Origin: Hymenobacter norwichensis DSM 15439
Lineage (GTDB): Bacteria > Bacteroidota > Bacteroidia > Cytophagales > Hymenobacteraceae
DNA length: 64,000 bases
Reading direction: 5' to 3'
Assembly: GCF_000420705.1 (NCBI RefSeq)
Contig: NZ_ATVL01000006.1
Location: 558,001-622,000, forward strand
Part shown: one piece after another, positions 26,937-35,446 of the stretch
Numbering within the stretch: the stretch's first letter is position 1
Layout: every line of letters begins with the position of its first letter
Made by a program: the position numbers and the translations under genes
The notes under the pieces: model-generated
Told to the model about the DNA's origin: nothing
The model's input: the letters and a program-made list of their open reading frames with translations, nothing else
Databases searched by the model: none

Positions 26937-28046
26937 ATGGAAAAAAGCTCTTCCCCCCTCGATAACCTTCTTCAGCTCCGGGAACTGTTGGATGCAGGCC
27001 TCATCACGCCGCAAGAATTCGAGACGCTGAAGAGTCGGTTGCTGGCTTCGTCCGCCGCGCCGCTCCCGCCGCCCGCTCCGGCCGCTGAAGCTCCCACCAC
27101 CCCAGAGCCGGAACTCTCCGTCCCCGACTACGGAAGCCCAGCTACGCCAGAGCCGGCCGCTACCACCCCCACCGAGTGGCCCCAGCCCGCCGCTGCTTCG
27201 CCCGAGTACACTTCCTCCTACCAACCCACCGAACCATCGGCGTATACCAGTCAGGAAACTGCGCCGGATGTAGCCACAGATGAGTACTTTGAGGAGCCCC
27301 CTCGCAATCCGCTCGGTAAAATCCTGGCCATTGGGGGCGGGGTATTACTACTGGGGCTGATTTTGTACCTACTGCTAGGCCAGTCTCGCCCTAGTGAGCA
27401 CCTGACTAGCACCAGCCAAACCGCCGCTGATACTGTGGCCGTAACTCCCGAAACCGGCCCTCAAGCCGAGCAACTGGATCTGCCGCCCGTAGCCGCCCCC
27501 GAAACTGTACGAGTGGCGCCCGCCGTGCCGCTCACTTCCGATACTGCGTCGGCCACCTTGCCCGCCGATGCTACCATACCACCCACTACCGACCCCACTC
27601 CGTCAGCCGACAACCCCGACGAAGCCGCAGTCCGCATCAGCAAGGTACTCTCGGCATACTACTCGGATTTGCAGGCCGCGCCTTTCAACGCCGAGCAATA
27701 TTTCGCGCCGCAGGTTGAGCTATTTATCATTCTGCGCAATACCACGCCGGCCGCCATTAATGCGTGGCTGGACCAGAACCGGTTTCCAGAGTTCAAAGAC
27801 GCTCAAACCCAAGTGGAGCCCGGCACCCTGCGGGTAACTCCGGTAGCGGCCGATGGCTCGCGCACGGCTACCTACGTCGAGCGGAGCCGGGCGTTCCGGC
27901 AGTCGCTCCAGAAAAACCAGAACACCCGCGCCCAGATGCGCCTGCGCGTCAATGCCGATTATAAAATTGTATATCAGAAACAGGAGCGACTGCTGGAAAA
28001 CACGCTTACCGACGCGGAAGGCGCCGCCCAACCAGCCGTAGAATAG
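26937..28046 (+). CDS. SHOCT-like single-pass membrane protein with extracytoplasmic domain
   Basis: The 369-residue protein starts with a short helical SHOCT-like motif (SSPLDNLLQLRELLDAGLIT, then QEFETLKSRLL). A Pro/Ala/Thr-rich linker (residues 40-120) leads to a membrane helix at about 128-146 (ILAIGGGVLLLGLILYLLLG) and a second low-complexity linker (150-235). The folded C-terminal domain (about 240-350) includes LSAYYSDLQAAPFNAEQYF and a tail with TLRVTPVAADGSRTATYVE. That last part looks like a small alpha/beta domain of NTF2-like size, but this is only an impression. SHOCT segments often mediate oligomerisation. Orientation with the N-terminus inside is inferred. Confidence 0.75.
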   Translation: MEKSSSPLDNLLQLRELLDAGLITPQEFETLKSRLLASSAAPLPPPAPAAEAPTTPEPELSVPDYGSPATPEPAATTPTEWPQPAAASPEYTSSYQPTEPSAYTSQETAPDVATDEYFEEPPRNPLGKILAIGGGVLLLGLILYLLLGQSRPSEHLTSTSQTAADTVAVTPETGPQAEQLDLPPVAAPETVRVAPAVPLTSDTASATLPADATIPPTTDPTPSADNPDEAAVRISKVLSAYYSDLQAAPFNAEQYFAPQVELFIILRNTTPAAINAWLDQNRFPEFKDAQTQVEPGTLRVTPVAADGSRTATYVERSRAFRQSLQKNQNTRAQMRLRVNADYKIVYQKQERLLENTLTDAEGAAQPAVE

Positions 28047-28117
28047 GCCATCCACACTGTATCGTCTACAGTATAGAAGCCTTAGCAACAGCCTTTACCT
28101 ACTAGAATAATGGCGTG

Positions 28118-28125
28118 TATCTTTG
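28118..28125 (+). promoter_or_regulatory. -7 promoter box for the DUF3089 gene
   Basis: TATCTTTG is an exact match to TAnnTTTG and lies 60 bases before the ATG at 28186. It overlaps an upstream in-frame TTG (28123), which rules that codon out as the start. Confidence 0.6.
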
Positions 28126-28185
28126 CTTGAGAGAACCACTAGCTACTATATAGTGGATATTTTGCCTTCCTCCTGCTATGTGAGT

Positions 28186-29238
28186 ATGCGTTACGCTGTT
28201 TTTCTGTGTTGGCCAGCATTACTACTGGCTTTGCTACTATCTTCTTATCTTAATGTAATCAAGCCTGGCCGCGACTTTACTAGCTGCCCGCTTCCTCCAA
28301 CTCCTGATTACACCCAGTCAGCCTACTGGGCTGCTCTGCCTACCCGCCCTGATGCGGCCGACTCCGTGCCTGCTCACTCTGGCTTGCACGACCAACAGGC
28401 TATGGCGCCGGTAGATGTGTTTTTTGTGCACCCTACTACGTATTTTGGTCGCACTACCTGGAATGCCAATCTAGCCGACCGAAAAACCAACCGCTTTACC
28501 GATGCCAGCACTATGCGGCGGCAAGCTTCTGTATTCAACGGTACGGCGCGCATCTACGCGCCACGGTATCGGCAGGCTACGCTGTTTTCGTTTTTCGATG
28601 AAGTTTCGCCGAGTGGTAAGGAGGCATTGGAGCAAGCGTATGTCGACGTGAAAACGGCTTTTCAATACTATTTAGCGCATTACAACCAAGGCCGCCCGTT
28701 CATTATAGCGGGGCACAGCCAAGGTACGTTTCACGCCGCGCGCCTCCTGCGCGAGCTAGTCGACCAAGACCCTAAACTGCGCAGTCAACTGGTAGCGGCA
28801 TACCTCATCGGGTTCAACGTGAAGTCCAGCGAATATCAGGTGCTCAGGCCATGTCAGGATTCTACCGAAACAGGGTGCTACGTAGCGTGGAACTCTGTGG
28901 AGTGGGGCAATGAGTATCCGCCGTTTCAAGGTGGTGTAGCTGTAAACCCGCTCACTTGGAAAACCGATACGGTAGCTGCACCCGCCACGCTAAACCTAGG
29001 CGGCGTGCCATACACGTTCAACAAAATAGACAAAGCTGTAGCAGATGCCAAAGTGCATGACGGCCTCGTGTGGCTGCATGCCCCCAAACCCATTGGCTAT
29101 CCTCGATTCCTCGTTCCAGGCCGTCCCGAACTCCGCCACTCCTTCCATATTGCCGACTACGCCTTGTTTTACATGAATATCCGGCAGAACGCCGCCACGC
29201 GGGTGCGGGCGTACGAGCGGCGGAGTAACGGGCAGTAG
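28186..29238 (+). CDS. DUF3089 family alpha/beta hydrolase-like protein
   Basis: From ATG 28186 the product has 350 residues and an uncleaved or cleavable signal anchor at 1-22 (MRYAVFLCWPALLLALLLSSYL). The body fits DUF3089: DVFFVHPTTYFGRTTWNAN, RIYAPRYRQATLFSF, and the alpha/beta hydrolase elbow FIIAGHSQGTFHAARLL with a nucleophile serine. A late histidine near HSFHIADYALFYMNIR could complete a triad. It likely acts outside the inner membrane as an esterase or lipase-like enzyme, but its substrate is unknown. The start is fixed by the promoter box at 28118-28125. The next gene is convergent, one base beyond its stop. Confidence 0.85.
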   Translation: MRYAVFLCWPALLLALLLSSYLNVIKPGRDFTSCPLPPTPDYTQSAYWAALPTRPDAADSVPAHSGLHDQQAMAPVDVFFVHPTTYFGRTTWNANLADRKTNRFTDASTMRRQASVFNGTARIYAPRYRQATLFSFFDEVSPSGKEALEQAYVDVKTAFQYYLAHYNQGRPFIIAGHSQGTFHAARLLRELVDQDPKLRSQLVAAYLIGFNVKSSEYQVLRPCQDSTETGCYVAWNSVEWGNEYPPFQGGVAVNPLTWKTDTVAAPATLNLGGVPYTFNKIDKAVADAKVHDGLVWLHAPKPIGYPRFLVPGRPELRHSFHIADYALFYMNIRQNAATRVRAYERRSNGQ

Positions 29239-29239
29239 T

Positions 29240-29563
29240 CTACTTTTCTAATAATTCAGCCAAACGACGCTCGAATACTGTTCTGTAGCGCGTTGCTAAT
29301 GGTATCTCAGGGTTTTGATTTGAAAAATGCTCCAAGCCAGCCCAGAAATGCTCTTCATCGAAATCTGTAAAGTCGTTAGCCACCGCCAGACCAAAGTTGT
29401 GTAATTGATAAGCTACTGCCCCCGTGTAATAATTCCGCTTAGCCAGCCACTCGAAAGTTGCAGTGTCAAATGGCTGAGGACTTGGAGGAACAGGTACTGT
29501 TCTGACTTCAATAAGAAACTGGTATAGCAAGTAGCGGTAAGCATTTTTTCTGTTTGCGTCCAT
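29240..29563 (-). CDS. Hypothetical protein (107 residues)
   Basis: ATG at 29563 (MDANRKNAYRYLLYQFLIEV) gives a soluble 107-residue helical protein. An upstream in-frame start would fall into the terminator hairpin at 29581-29613, so it is rejected. The sequence contains FEWLAKRNYYTGAVAYQLHN and FDEEHFWAGLEHF, with many aromatic residues but no recognised motif. It lies downstream of tsf behind a terminator and may have its own promoter or partial readthrough. Function unknown. Confidence 0.7.
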   Translation of the reverse strand: MDANRKNAYRYLLYQFLIEVRTVPVPPSPQPFDTATFEWLAKRNYYTGAVAYQLHNFGLAVANDFTDFDEEHFWAGLEHFSNQNPEIPLATRYRTVFERRLAELLEK

Positions 29564-29580
29564 GTCGTAATAACGCACAA

Positions 29581-29613
29581 AAAGCCCCGCCAGCACAATG
29601 CTAGCGGGGCTTT
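29581..29613 (-). terminator. Terminator after tsf
   Basis: The arms AAAGCCCCGC (29581-29590) and GCGGGGCTTT (29604-29613) are exact complements. On the minus strand the stem runs into a TTTTTG run. It ends the rplM-rpsI-rpsB-tsf transcript. Confidence 0.88.
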
Positions 29614-29635
29614 ATATATATGGCAAGGCTAAAAG

Positions 29636-30475
29636 CTACGCGCCGATGGCTACGCGCTTGAAGTCGGTTACTGTCATACCCTTGGAAGTTTTGTCGAGCA
29701 ACTGAGCAATAGTTACCGAGTTATCTTTCACAAACTCCTGGTTCAACAGCGTATTCTCTTTGTAGAACTTGTTGAGCTTGCCTTGAGCAATTTTCTCCAG
29801 CATAGCCTCAGGCTTGCCTTCGGCACGCGCCTGCTCTTTACCGATTTCGATTTCGCGCTCAACCGTAGCTGAATCCACACCGTCTTTGTCAACGGCAACG
29901 GGCTTCATAGCTACAATTTGCATAGCTACGTCGCGGCCTACAGTGGTTACGTCAGCACCGTTCACGTTCTTCAGGCCTACAAGTACGCCTTTCTTACCAT
30001 CGGAGTGGATATATGAAGCCACTTTCTCGGCAGTCATGTTAGCGTAGGCTACTACGTCCAGCTTCTCGCCGATTTTGCCCATCAGGTCGGTGATGTGGTC
30101 TTGCAGGCTACGGCCATCTTCTTGCGAAGCAGCCAGAAGCTCTTCTTTGGTAGCTGCGTTGGATTTCACAGCTGCGTCCAGGATTTGCTGAACCAAAGCG
30201 CGGAAGTCAGCCACTTTCGAAACCGGCTCGGTTTCGCAGGCCAGAGCTACCAGCTTGCCATTGGTGCCGTCTTCGCTTACGCTGGCCATTACTAGGCCTT
30301 CGGAAGTAGCGTTGTCGGAACGCTTGTCAGCAATTTTCTGACCCTGCTTGCGCAGAATGTCGCGGGCAGCTTCGAAGTCACCTTCGGCTTCTACCAGAGC
30401 TTTTTTGCAGTCCATCATGCCGGCGCCGGTCATGGCGCGCAGCTTGTTCACGTCTTGGGCGGTAATTGCTGCCAT
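29636..30475 (-). CDS. tsf: Elongation factor Ts
   Basis: EF-Ts is the GDP/GTP exchange factor for EF-Tu. This 279-residue protein begins MAAITAQDVNKLRAMTGAGMMDCKKALVEA, the strongly conserved N-terminal domain that contacts EF-Tu. The dimerisation core follows, with DNATSEGLVMASV and a C-terminal module (KEQARAEGKPEAMLEKIAQGKLNKFYKENTLLNQEFVKD). The length is normal. It lies downstream of rpsB on the same strand, but the 157-bp gap holds an inverted repeat (30551-30611), so cotranscription is likely but not tight. A terminator follows at 29581-29613. Confidence 0.97.
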   Translation of the reverse strand: MAAITAQDVNKLRAMTGAGMMDCKKALVEAEGDFEAARDILRKQGQKIADKRSDNATSEGLVMASVSEDGTNGKLVALACETEPVSKVADFRALVQQILDAAVKSNAATKEELLAASQEDGRSLQDHITDLMGKIGEKLDVVAYANMTAEKVASYIHSDGKKGVLVGLKNVNGADVTTVGRDVAMQIVAMKPVAVDKDGVDSATVEREIEIGKEQARAEGKPEAMLEKIAQGKLNKFYKENTLLNQEFVKDNSVTIAQLLDKTSKGMTVTDFKRVAIGA

Positions 30476-30550
30476 TCTTGGGGAAGTTAGGGGCTAGCGC
30501 CAAAGGCACTAGCTAAAAGGTTGGAGTTAATGAGAGGAAACGACAAAAGA

Positions 30551-30611
30551 AGAAGTCAGAAGCAAAACCCGGAAACTGGCATGCACCATCGGATTCTAGC
30601 TTCTGACTTCT
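30551..30611. repeat. Inverted repeat between rpsB and tsf
   Basis: The arms AGAAGTCAGAAGC (30551-30563) and GCTTCTGACTTCT (30599-30611) are perfect complements, with further partial matches outside and a 35-base loop. It sits within the rpsB-tsf transcript without a T-run. Confidence 0.75.
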
Positions 30612-30632
30612 CACTCTTAGCTTCTGGAAAGC

Positions 30633-31400
30633 TTATTCTTCAGCAGTCAGTTTTTCCTGGATGCCTTCGTCTTCAGCTTGCTTCTTGTCGGCATCTTCTT
30701 TGTCGACTTTGCGCTCCGACAGACCATCTTCGATGGCCTTACCGATTACGCTGATGATCAGCTGGATAGACTTGGAAGCGTCGTCATTGGCTGGAATCGG
30801 GAAGTCTACCAATTCAGGGTTGGAGTTAGTATCGCAGATAGCGAATACCGGAACGCCCAACTTCTTGGCTTCTTTCACAGCAATGTGCTCACGCTTCACG
30901 TCCACTACGAACAGAGCAGCGGGCAGGCGGCTCAGGTCGGCAATGCCACCGAGTACACGCTCCAGCTTCTCCCGCTCGCGGGTCAGCATCAGACGCTCGC
31001 GCTTAGCGAGAGCGGCGTAAGCCGTATTTTCTTTCACCATCTTGTCGATGGTGCTCATTTTCTTCAGCGACTTGCGCACCGTGGCGAAGTTGGTGAGCAT
31101 GCCACCCAACCACCGGTCAGTTACGAAAGGCATCTTGAGGCGCTCGGCCTCCGAGGTTACGATTTCCTGCGCCTGCTTCTTGGTTGCTACGAACATCACC
31201 TTGCGGCCGCTCTTTGCAATGTTGCGGATGGCGTTAGCAGCCTGATCCAGCGAAACAAGGGTTTTGTTGAGGTCAATGATGTGGATACCGTTCTTCTCCA
31301 TGAAGATGAACGGAGCCATTTTCGGGTCCCACTTGCGCGTGAGGTGACCAAAGTGGGCACCAGCGTCAAGCAGTTCTTTATAAGTGGTGGACTGAGCCAT
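30633..31400 (-). CDS. rpsB: 30S ribosomal protein S2
   Basis: The 255-residue sequence is typical S2: MAQSTTYKELLDAGAHFGHLTRKWDPKMAPFI at the N-terminus, then RNGIHIIDL-like strands (KNGIHIIDLNKT) and the DRWLGGMLTNF signature. The GVPVFAICDTNSNP segment leads into a C-terminal acidic/lysine tail of about 25 residues (KEDADKKQAEDEGIQEK). S2 binds the small-subunit head-body junction. It follows rpsI by 18 bases on the same strand and precedes tsf, the usual order in this phylum. Confidence 0.97.
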   Translation of the reverse strand: MAQSTTYKELLDAGAHFGHLTRKWDPKMAPFIFMEKNGIHIIDLNKTLVSLDQAANAIRNIAKSGRKVMFVATKKQAQEIVTSEAERLKMPFVTDRWLGGMLTNFATVRKSLKKMSTIDKMVKENTAYAALAKRERLMLTREREKLERVLGGIADLSRLPAALFVVDVKREHIAVKEAKKLGVPVFAICDTNSNPELVDFPIPANDDASKSIQLIISVIGKAIEDGLSERKVDKEDADKKQAEDEGIQEKLTAEE

Positions 31401-31418
31401 GATGAATTTCCTCTGGGA

Positions 31419-31805
31419 TTAGCGTTTCGAGAACTGGAACGAACGACGAGCTTTGCGCTTGCCAAATTTCTTGCGTTCCACCATGCGCGGGTCGCGGGTC
31501 ATGAAGCCTTCCTTCTTCAGGGCCGGACGAACTTCTTCGTTATTCCCTACGAGGGCTTTCGAGATGGCCAAACGGATAGCTTCAGCCTGAGCCGAAATGC
31601 CGCCACCGCCTACGTTCACCTTGATGTCGTACTGACCAACCTGCTCAACAATAGCGAGCGGCTGATTCACAATGTTTTCCAGGAGTTCGTTACCGAAGTA
31701 AGTCTTCATGTCCCGGCCATTGATAGTGATATTCCCTTGCCCGGCTTGCATGTAGATGCGAGCCACCGAGGTTTTTCTTCTACCAGAGGTGTTGGTAATT
31801 TCCAT
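31419..31805 (-). CDS. rpsI: 30S ribosomal protein S9
   Basis: The 128-residue protein reads MEITNTSGRRKTSVARIYMQAGQG, then NVGGGGISAQAEAIRLAISKALV and the basic C-terminus ERKKFGKRKARRSFQFSKR, whose terminal KR reaches the P-site tRNA in ribosomes. Length and motifs are standard. It follows rplM by 39 bases, the conserved L13-S9 pair, and precedes rpsB by 18 bases. Confidence 0.97.
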   Translation of the reverse strand: MEITNTSGRRKTSVARIYMQAGQGNITINGRDMKTYFGNELLENIVNQPLAIVEQVGQYDIKVNVGGGGISAQAEAIRLAISKALVGNNEEVRPALKKEGFMTRDPRMVERKKFGKRKARRSFQFSKR

Positions 31806-31844
31806 TAAGTGAGAAAATTAAAGAAAAAAGAGGCCGAAATCGGC

Positions 31845-32297
31845 TTAAAGGTTTTTCAGTTCAACAGCTTGCGGCTGTTGGGCTTGGTGCGGATGCTCGT
31901 TGCCAGCATACACATACAGGTTGCGGAATTGCTCGCGGCCGAGGCGGTTGCCTTGCAACATGCCTTTCACGGCGTGCTCGATTATGCTAGCGGCGTTTTT
32001 AGCCTTTTTCTCGCGTAGCGTCAGGCGCTTCTGACCACCTGGATAACCCGAGTGGGTTACATAGATTTTGTCGGTCATTTTTTTGCCCGTTACGCGCAGA
32101 TTGTCGGCGTTGATAACGATAACGTTGTCGCCGCAATCGGAATTGGGCGTGAACGATGGCTTGTGCTTGCCACGCAGCATGTTGGCAATCTGGCTGGCCA
32201 GACGGCCCAGGGGCGCAACACTGGCATCAACCACAACCCAGGCCTTATCGGCGTTGGCTTTGTTGACGGATACCGTCTTGAAGCTCAGATGATCCAT
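31845..32297 (-). CDS. rplM: 50S ribosomal protein L13
   Basis: ATG at 32297 gives 150 residues beginning MDHLSFKTVSVNKANADKAWVVVDA. The L13 hallmark GRLASQIANMLRGKHKPSFTP is present, then DNVIVINAD, VTGKKMTDKIYVTHSGYPGG and HAVKGMLQGNRLGREQFRNLYVYAG. A longer frame exists upstream but would enter the promoter. The gene heads the rplM-rpsI-rpsB-tsf operon. The promoter at 32360-32389 puts the start of transcription near 32354, leaving a 5' leader of about 55 bases. Confidence 0.96.
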   Translation of the reverse strand: MDHLSFKTVSVNKANADKAWVVVDASVAPLGRLASQIANMLRGKHKPSFTPNSDCGDNVIVINADNLRVTGKKMTDKIYVTHSGYPGGQKRLTLREKKAKNAASIIEHAVKGMLQGNRLGREQFRNLYVYAGNEHPHQAQQPQAVELKNL

Positions 32298-32359
32298 TGG
32301 GAGGAAGGTAAGCGTTTGGAAATGAGATGAAACCGAACCATGTCCGGGAAAAACGGACA

Positions 32360-32389
32360 CAAAGATACCGCTTTCACGCGGATTTACAA
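32360..32389 (-). promoter_or_regulatory. Promoter of the rplM operon
   Basis: On the minus strand TTG (32389-32387), a 19-base spacer and TATCTTTG (32367-32360) form a textbook Bacteroidota promoter. A short inverted repeat TGTCCG/CGGACA (32341-32346, 32354-32359) spans the expected start point and might be an operator. Confidence 0.78.
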
Positions 32390-32453
32390 CATGGTGAGCA
32401 ACAAATGCGCCGGAGAAAGGGCTAGAATACAGGCGCTTCGATTGTCTTATAGA

Positions 32454-33167
32454 CTATTGGTACTGCCGGAGCGTATCTATCAGCACCCGAAAATCTTTAG
32501 GATAGGGTGCCTCAACAGTAACAATTTCGCCATCGAGCTTGGCAAAGCTGAGGCTGGCTGCGTGCAAAGCAAAGCGCTTGATGAAGGGCTGCTCTTCCTC
32601 GCCTTCCTTCATATTGAACTTCTTTTTTAGCGACGATAAGTAGAAGTCCTCGCCGCCGTACATCTTGTCACCAATGATGGGGGCTTGCAGGTAGGCTAAG
32701 TGCAACCGAATCTGGTGCATGCGGCCGGTAATGGGCTGGCATTCTAGCAGCGTGTGGCGAGCATAGGCCTCCATGGTACGCACTAGTGTCACGGCGGGCT
32801 TGCCGTTATAGGCTAAGCGTGCTCTGCCTTTGGTAGTGGTTTCAATATTGCGCTCCACGCGCAGACCATCGTACTGGTGCACGCCCCAGGCGGCAGCATG
32901 GTACACCTTGCGCACTTTGCGGTCCTCGAACTGCATGGCCAGGTGGCGGTAGGCGGCGGGATTTTTGGCCAGTGCCAGCGAGCCGCTGGTTTCTTTGTCG
33001 AGACGGTGGCAGGCCTGCACGTCGTCGTACTGCTCACGGGCCAGGCGCAGGATATTGGGCGCGCCGCCAAATCGTTCATCAAGTGTGGCCAAGAATGGTG
33101 GCTTGTTGATTACCACGTAATCTTCGTCCTCGAACAGGATCAGGTCTTTGAAATTGGGTAGCTTCAT
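32454..33167 (-). CDS. RluA-family pseudouridine synthase
   Basis: From ATG 33167 (MKLPNFKDLILFEDEDYVVINKPP) the protein has 237 residues. RluA motifs are visible in order: DYVVINKPPFLATLD, the catalytic HRLDKETSGSLALAKN with its active Asp, RKVRKVYHAAAWG, and ITGRMHQIRLHLAYLQAPIIGD. There is no S4 domain at the N-terminus, so it is of the short RluA/TruC type. It isomerises uridine to pseudouridine in rRNA or tRNA; the target is not evident from sequence. The frame is open upstream to 33221, but the ATG at 33167 matches the family start better. It is probably a single-gene unit. Confidence 0.92.
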   Translation of the reverse strand: MKLPNFKDLILFEDEDYVVINKPPFLATLDERFGGAPNILRLAREQYDDVQACHRLDKETSGSLALAKNPAAYRHLAMQFEDRKVRKVYHAAAWGVHQYDGLRVERNIETTTKGRARLAYNGKPAVTLVRTMEAYARHTLLECQPITGRMHQIRLHLAYLQAPIIGDKMYGGEDFYLSSLKKKFNMKEGEEEQPFIKRFALHAASLSFAKLDGEIVTVEAPYPKDFRVLIDTLRQYQ

Positions 33168-33262
33168 AGGAAGCTGCAAAGGTAAGGGGCTGCCAGTGGT
33201 TTTGTAGCCTCCACACATCAAGCGAATGGCAGGAGGATAAGCCGAAAATACAATGATGGATG

Positions 33263-34363
33263 CTACGCTTCCGGTGCTTGTTCGCCGGTTGCCTTGGTGG
33301 TAGGAGTTAAAGGGCTTTTGGGCTTAATAAGCTTGAATTCCAAGGAGGTGCCCTGCCCGACTTCGCTTTGCACCCGGATGGTGGATTTGTGCGCCTCAAC
33401 GATGTGCTTGCAGATAGCTAGTCCCAGGCCCGAGCCGCCCGAGTCGCGGGAACGGCTCTTGTCGATGCGATAGAACCGTTCGAAAATGCGGTTTAGATGC
33501 TGTTTCGGAATGCCGGCTCCGTCGTCGCGCACAGCTATGCGCACCGATTTGCCGCTTTCCTCCAGCAGCACGGAAACGTGCCCATTTTCGCGGCCGTACT
33601 TGATGGCATTGTCAATCAGGTTGATGAGTACCTGCCGAATCCGGTTGCGGTCGGCCAGCACGCGCAGGCCGGTTTCAGGTAAGTTGGGGGGCAACAGCTC
33701 CAGGCTCACATTGCGTTGGGCGGCCTTCATCTCCAGCTGCTCGAATATCTCATGGACCAGCACCACCAAATCGAAGCCCTGACGGCGCATGCGCACCACA
33801 CCTTTTTCCAACTGCGAAATCGTTACGAGGTCCTGCACTAGGGTATCCAACGCGTCGAGGCTATTGGCCGCTTTGCGCAGGAAGCGCTGGCGTGTGAAAT
33901 CGTCTACGTCGTCGTCGTCGAGAATGGTGTGCAGGAAACCCTGAGCGGCGAAAATGGGCGTTTTTAGCTCGTGTGATACATCGGCTAGGAACTCACGGCG
34001 TAAGGCCTGAAGGCGTTTTAGCTCGTCGATTTCCTTCTGCTTACGCTCGGCCATGTCCACAATTTCGTCGCGCATGCGCTTGAGGGGTTCGGGGCGGAAA
34101 AGAAATTTGTTGGACATTTTCCGGAACTCCTTGCGCTTCACGTTCTCCAAGCTGGCATAAATGCTATTGATTTCACGGAAAATCAGCGCCTCAAACATTA
34201 GGTATAGCAACAGAAAACAGGCGGCCACGGTGATGCCTCCTGCCAGTACACCTTGCTCCAGGCTCATGGTAGGGCCCACCAGCGCCAGCGTAGTAAGCAC
34301 CCCAGCCACCAGCAGCGACAAGATGATGGCAATGACGCGGGAAGAAATATTCAAGGGAAGCAC
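33263..34363 (-). CDS. PhoR-like sensor histidine kinase
   Basis: The likely start is GTG at 34363 (366 residues), just downstream of the -7-like box at 34381-34388; the frame stays open to 34459. Two membrane helices lie near residues 10-28 and 37-58 with almost no periplasmic loop. The HisKA domain (about 130-200) carries phospho-His in FLADVSHELKTPI. The HATPase (about 230-340) has N-box LINLIDNAIKYG, DDGAGIP, FERFYRIDKSRSR and GGSGLGLAICKHIV. It resembles PhoR/WalK-type kinases. It follows the PhoB-like regulator on the same strand with a 138-bp gap, so they are likely partners. Confidence 0.92.
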   Translation of the reverse strand: MLPLNISSRVIAIILSLLVAGVLTTLALVGPTMSLEQGVLAGGITVAACFLLLYLMFEALIFREINSIYASLENVKRKEFRKMSNKFLFRPEPLKRMRDEIVDMAERKQKEIDELKRLQALRREFLADVSHELKTPIFAAQGFLHTILDDDDVDDFTRQRFLRKAANSLDALDTLVQDLVTISQLEKGVVRMRRQGFDLVVLVHEIFEQLEMKAAQRNVSLELLPPNLPETGLRVLADRNRIRQVLINLIDNAIKYGRENGHVSVLLEESGKSVRIAVRDDGAGIPKQHLNRIFERFYRIDKSRSRDSGGSGLGLAICKHIVEAHKSTIRVQSEVGQGTSLEFKLIKPKSPLTPTTKATGEQAPEA

Positions 34364-34380
34364 AACGATTGATTCGGGGG

Positions 34381-34388
34381 TAAAGATA
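34381..34388 (-). promoter_or_regulatory. -7-like promoter box upstream of the PhoR-like kinase
   Basis: On the minus strand TATCTTTA fits TAnnTTTG with one mismatch; a TTG lies 15 bases further upstream. It supports a separate promoter for the kinase and the GTG start at 34363. Confidence 0.45.
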
Positions 34389-34501
34389 CTTGATAACGGA
34401 GGCCAACTCGACGCAAAAAGGCCCCTGCATCCTCTCAGCGTAGCTGGAGCAACCAGCAAGAGAAGAAAACAGAGGCCAATGCGTAGAGGACAGAAGCCCG
34501 G

Positions 34502-35200
34502 CTAGTCGATGTTGAACTTGTAGCCGACGCCTTTAATGGTCTGAATGTGGTGCTCACCTACTTTTTCGCGCACTTTACGCACGTGCACGTCCACGGTGCG
34601 AGCCAGCACGAATACGTCGTTGCCCCAAATATTCTGAAGCAGTTCCTCGCGCCCGAATACCTTATGCGGCGTAGCGGCCAGGAACGCCAGCAGTTCAAAT
34701 TCCTTCTTGGGTAGCGTGATTTTGCGGCCTTCCTGGTACACCGAAAAGCCGGTGCGGTCAATCTTAAGGCCGTTAATTTCGATGGTGTCCTGCACAGACA
34801 GCGGGTCCCGGTCGCGGCGTACGAAGGCGGCTAAGCGGCTGAGCAATGCCCGGGGCTTGATGGGCTTGGCAATGAAGTCGTCGGCGCCGGCCTCGAAGGC
34901 GGCCACTTCCGAAAACTCCTCGGCGCGCGCCGTCAGGAAAATGATGTAGGTGTCTTTGAACTTGGGCTGCTCGCGCAGGTGGCGGCAGGTGGCAATGCCA
35001 TCAAGGTTGGGCATCATCACGTCGAGCAGGATAATGTCGGGGGCAAACTGCGGGGCAATATCCAGTGCCCGGCGGCCGTCGGGGGCCGAAGCCACAGAGT
35101 ACCCTTCCTTGCGCAGATTGTATTCCAAAAGCTCCACGATATCAGGGTCGTCATCGACCACCAAAATCTTGTAGGCGTTGGGGTTGGCAGGTGCTTGCAC
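34502..35200 (-). CDS. PhoB/OmpR-type response regulator
   Basis: The 232-residue protein has a receiver domain (10-125) with Asp60 in IILLDVMMPNLDG, acidic pocket DDD at 16-18 and the switch lysine in DDFIAKPIKP. A winged-helix DNA-binding domain (about 140-232) ends with RTVDVHVRKVREKVG and IKGVGYKF, typical of OmpR/PhoB regulators. It should be activated by the histidine kinase encoded directly downstream. Regulated genes are unknown; a phosphate role is suggested only by resemblance to PhoB/PhoR, since no pst or phoU genes lie here. Confidence 0.94.
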   Translation of the reverse strand: MQAPANPNAYKILVVDDDPDIVELLEYNLRKEGYSVASAPDGRRALDIAPQFAPDIILLDVMMPNLDGIATCRHLREQPKFKDTYIIFLTARAEEFSEVAAFEAGADDFIAKPIKPRALLSRLAAFVRRDRDPLSVQDTIEINGLKIDRTGFSVYQEGRKITLPKKEFELLAFLAATPHKVFGREELLQNIWGNDVFVLARTVDVHVRKVREKVGEHHIQTIKGVGYKFNID

Positions 35201-35412
35201 GATGTAGGGTGTTTAGGTAAAAGGATTGCGCAAATGCAAAAGTACCGCCCCGCTGGGGCACTCGTGTATTACCTTTTTGTTACTCGCAGGTATTGATAAG
35301 CATTATCAAGATACTGGAAATAGTGGTTCCGGCCCGAACCGCTAGCCCTACGGCGGAGAAGCAGTAACCCATTACTTAGTCTTATAAGTTGGCTACATCT
35401 CGGCCAAAAACA

Positions 35413-35438
35413 ACAACGGCTCCGTTGGGAGCCGTTGT
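35413..35438 (-). terminator. Terminator after the DUF3108 gene
   Basis: The arms ACAACGGCTCC and GGAGCCGTTGT pair exactly around GTTG. On the minus strand the stem is followed by TGTTTTT-like sequence. Confidence 0.85.
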
Positions 35439-35446
35439 GCTGTTCC

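Noticed and set aside
30678..31808. Plus-strand frame of 376 codons
   Set aside because: It is antisense to rpsB and rpsI, which are certain. It has no motif and no promoter.
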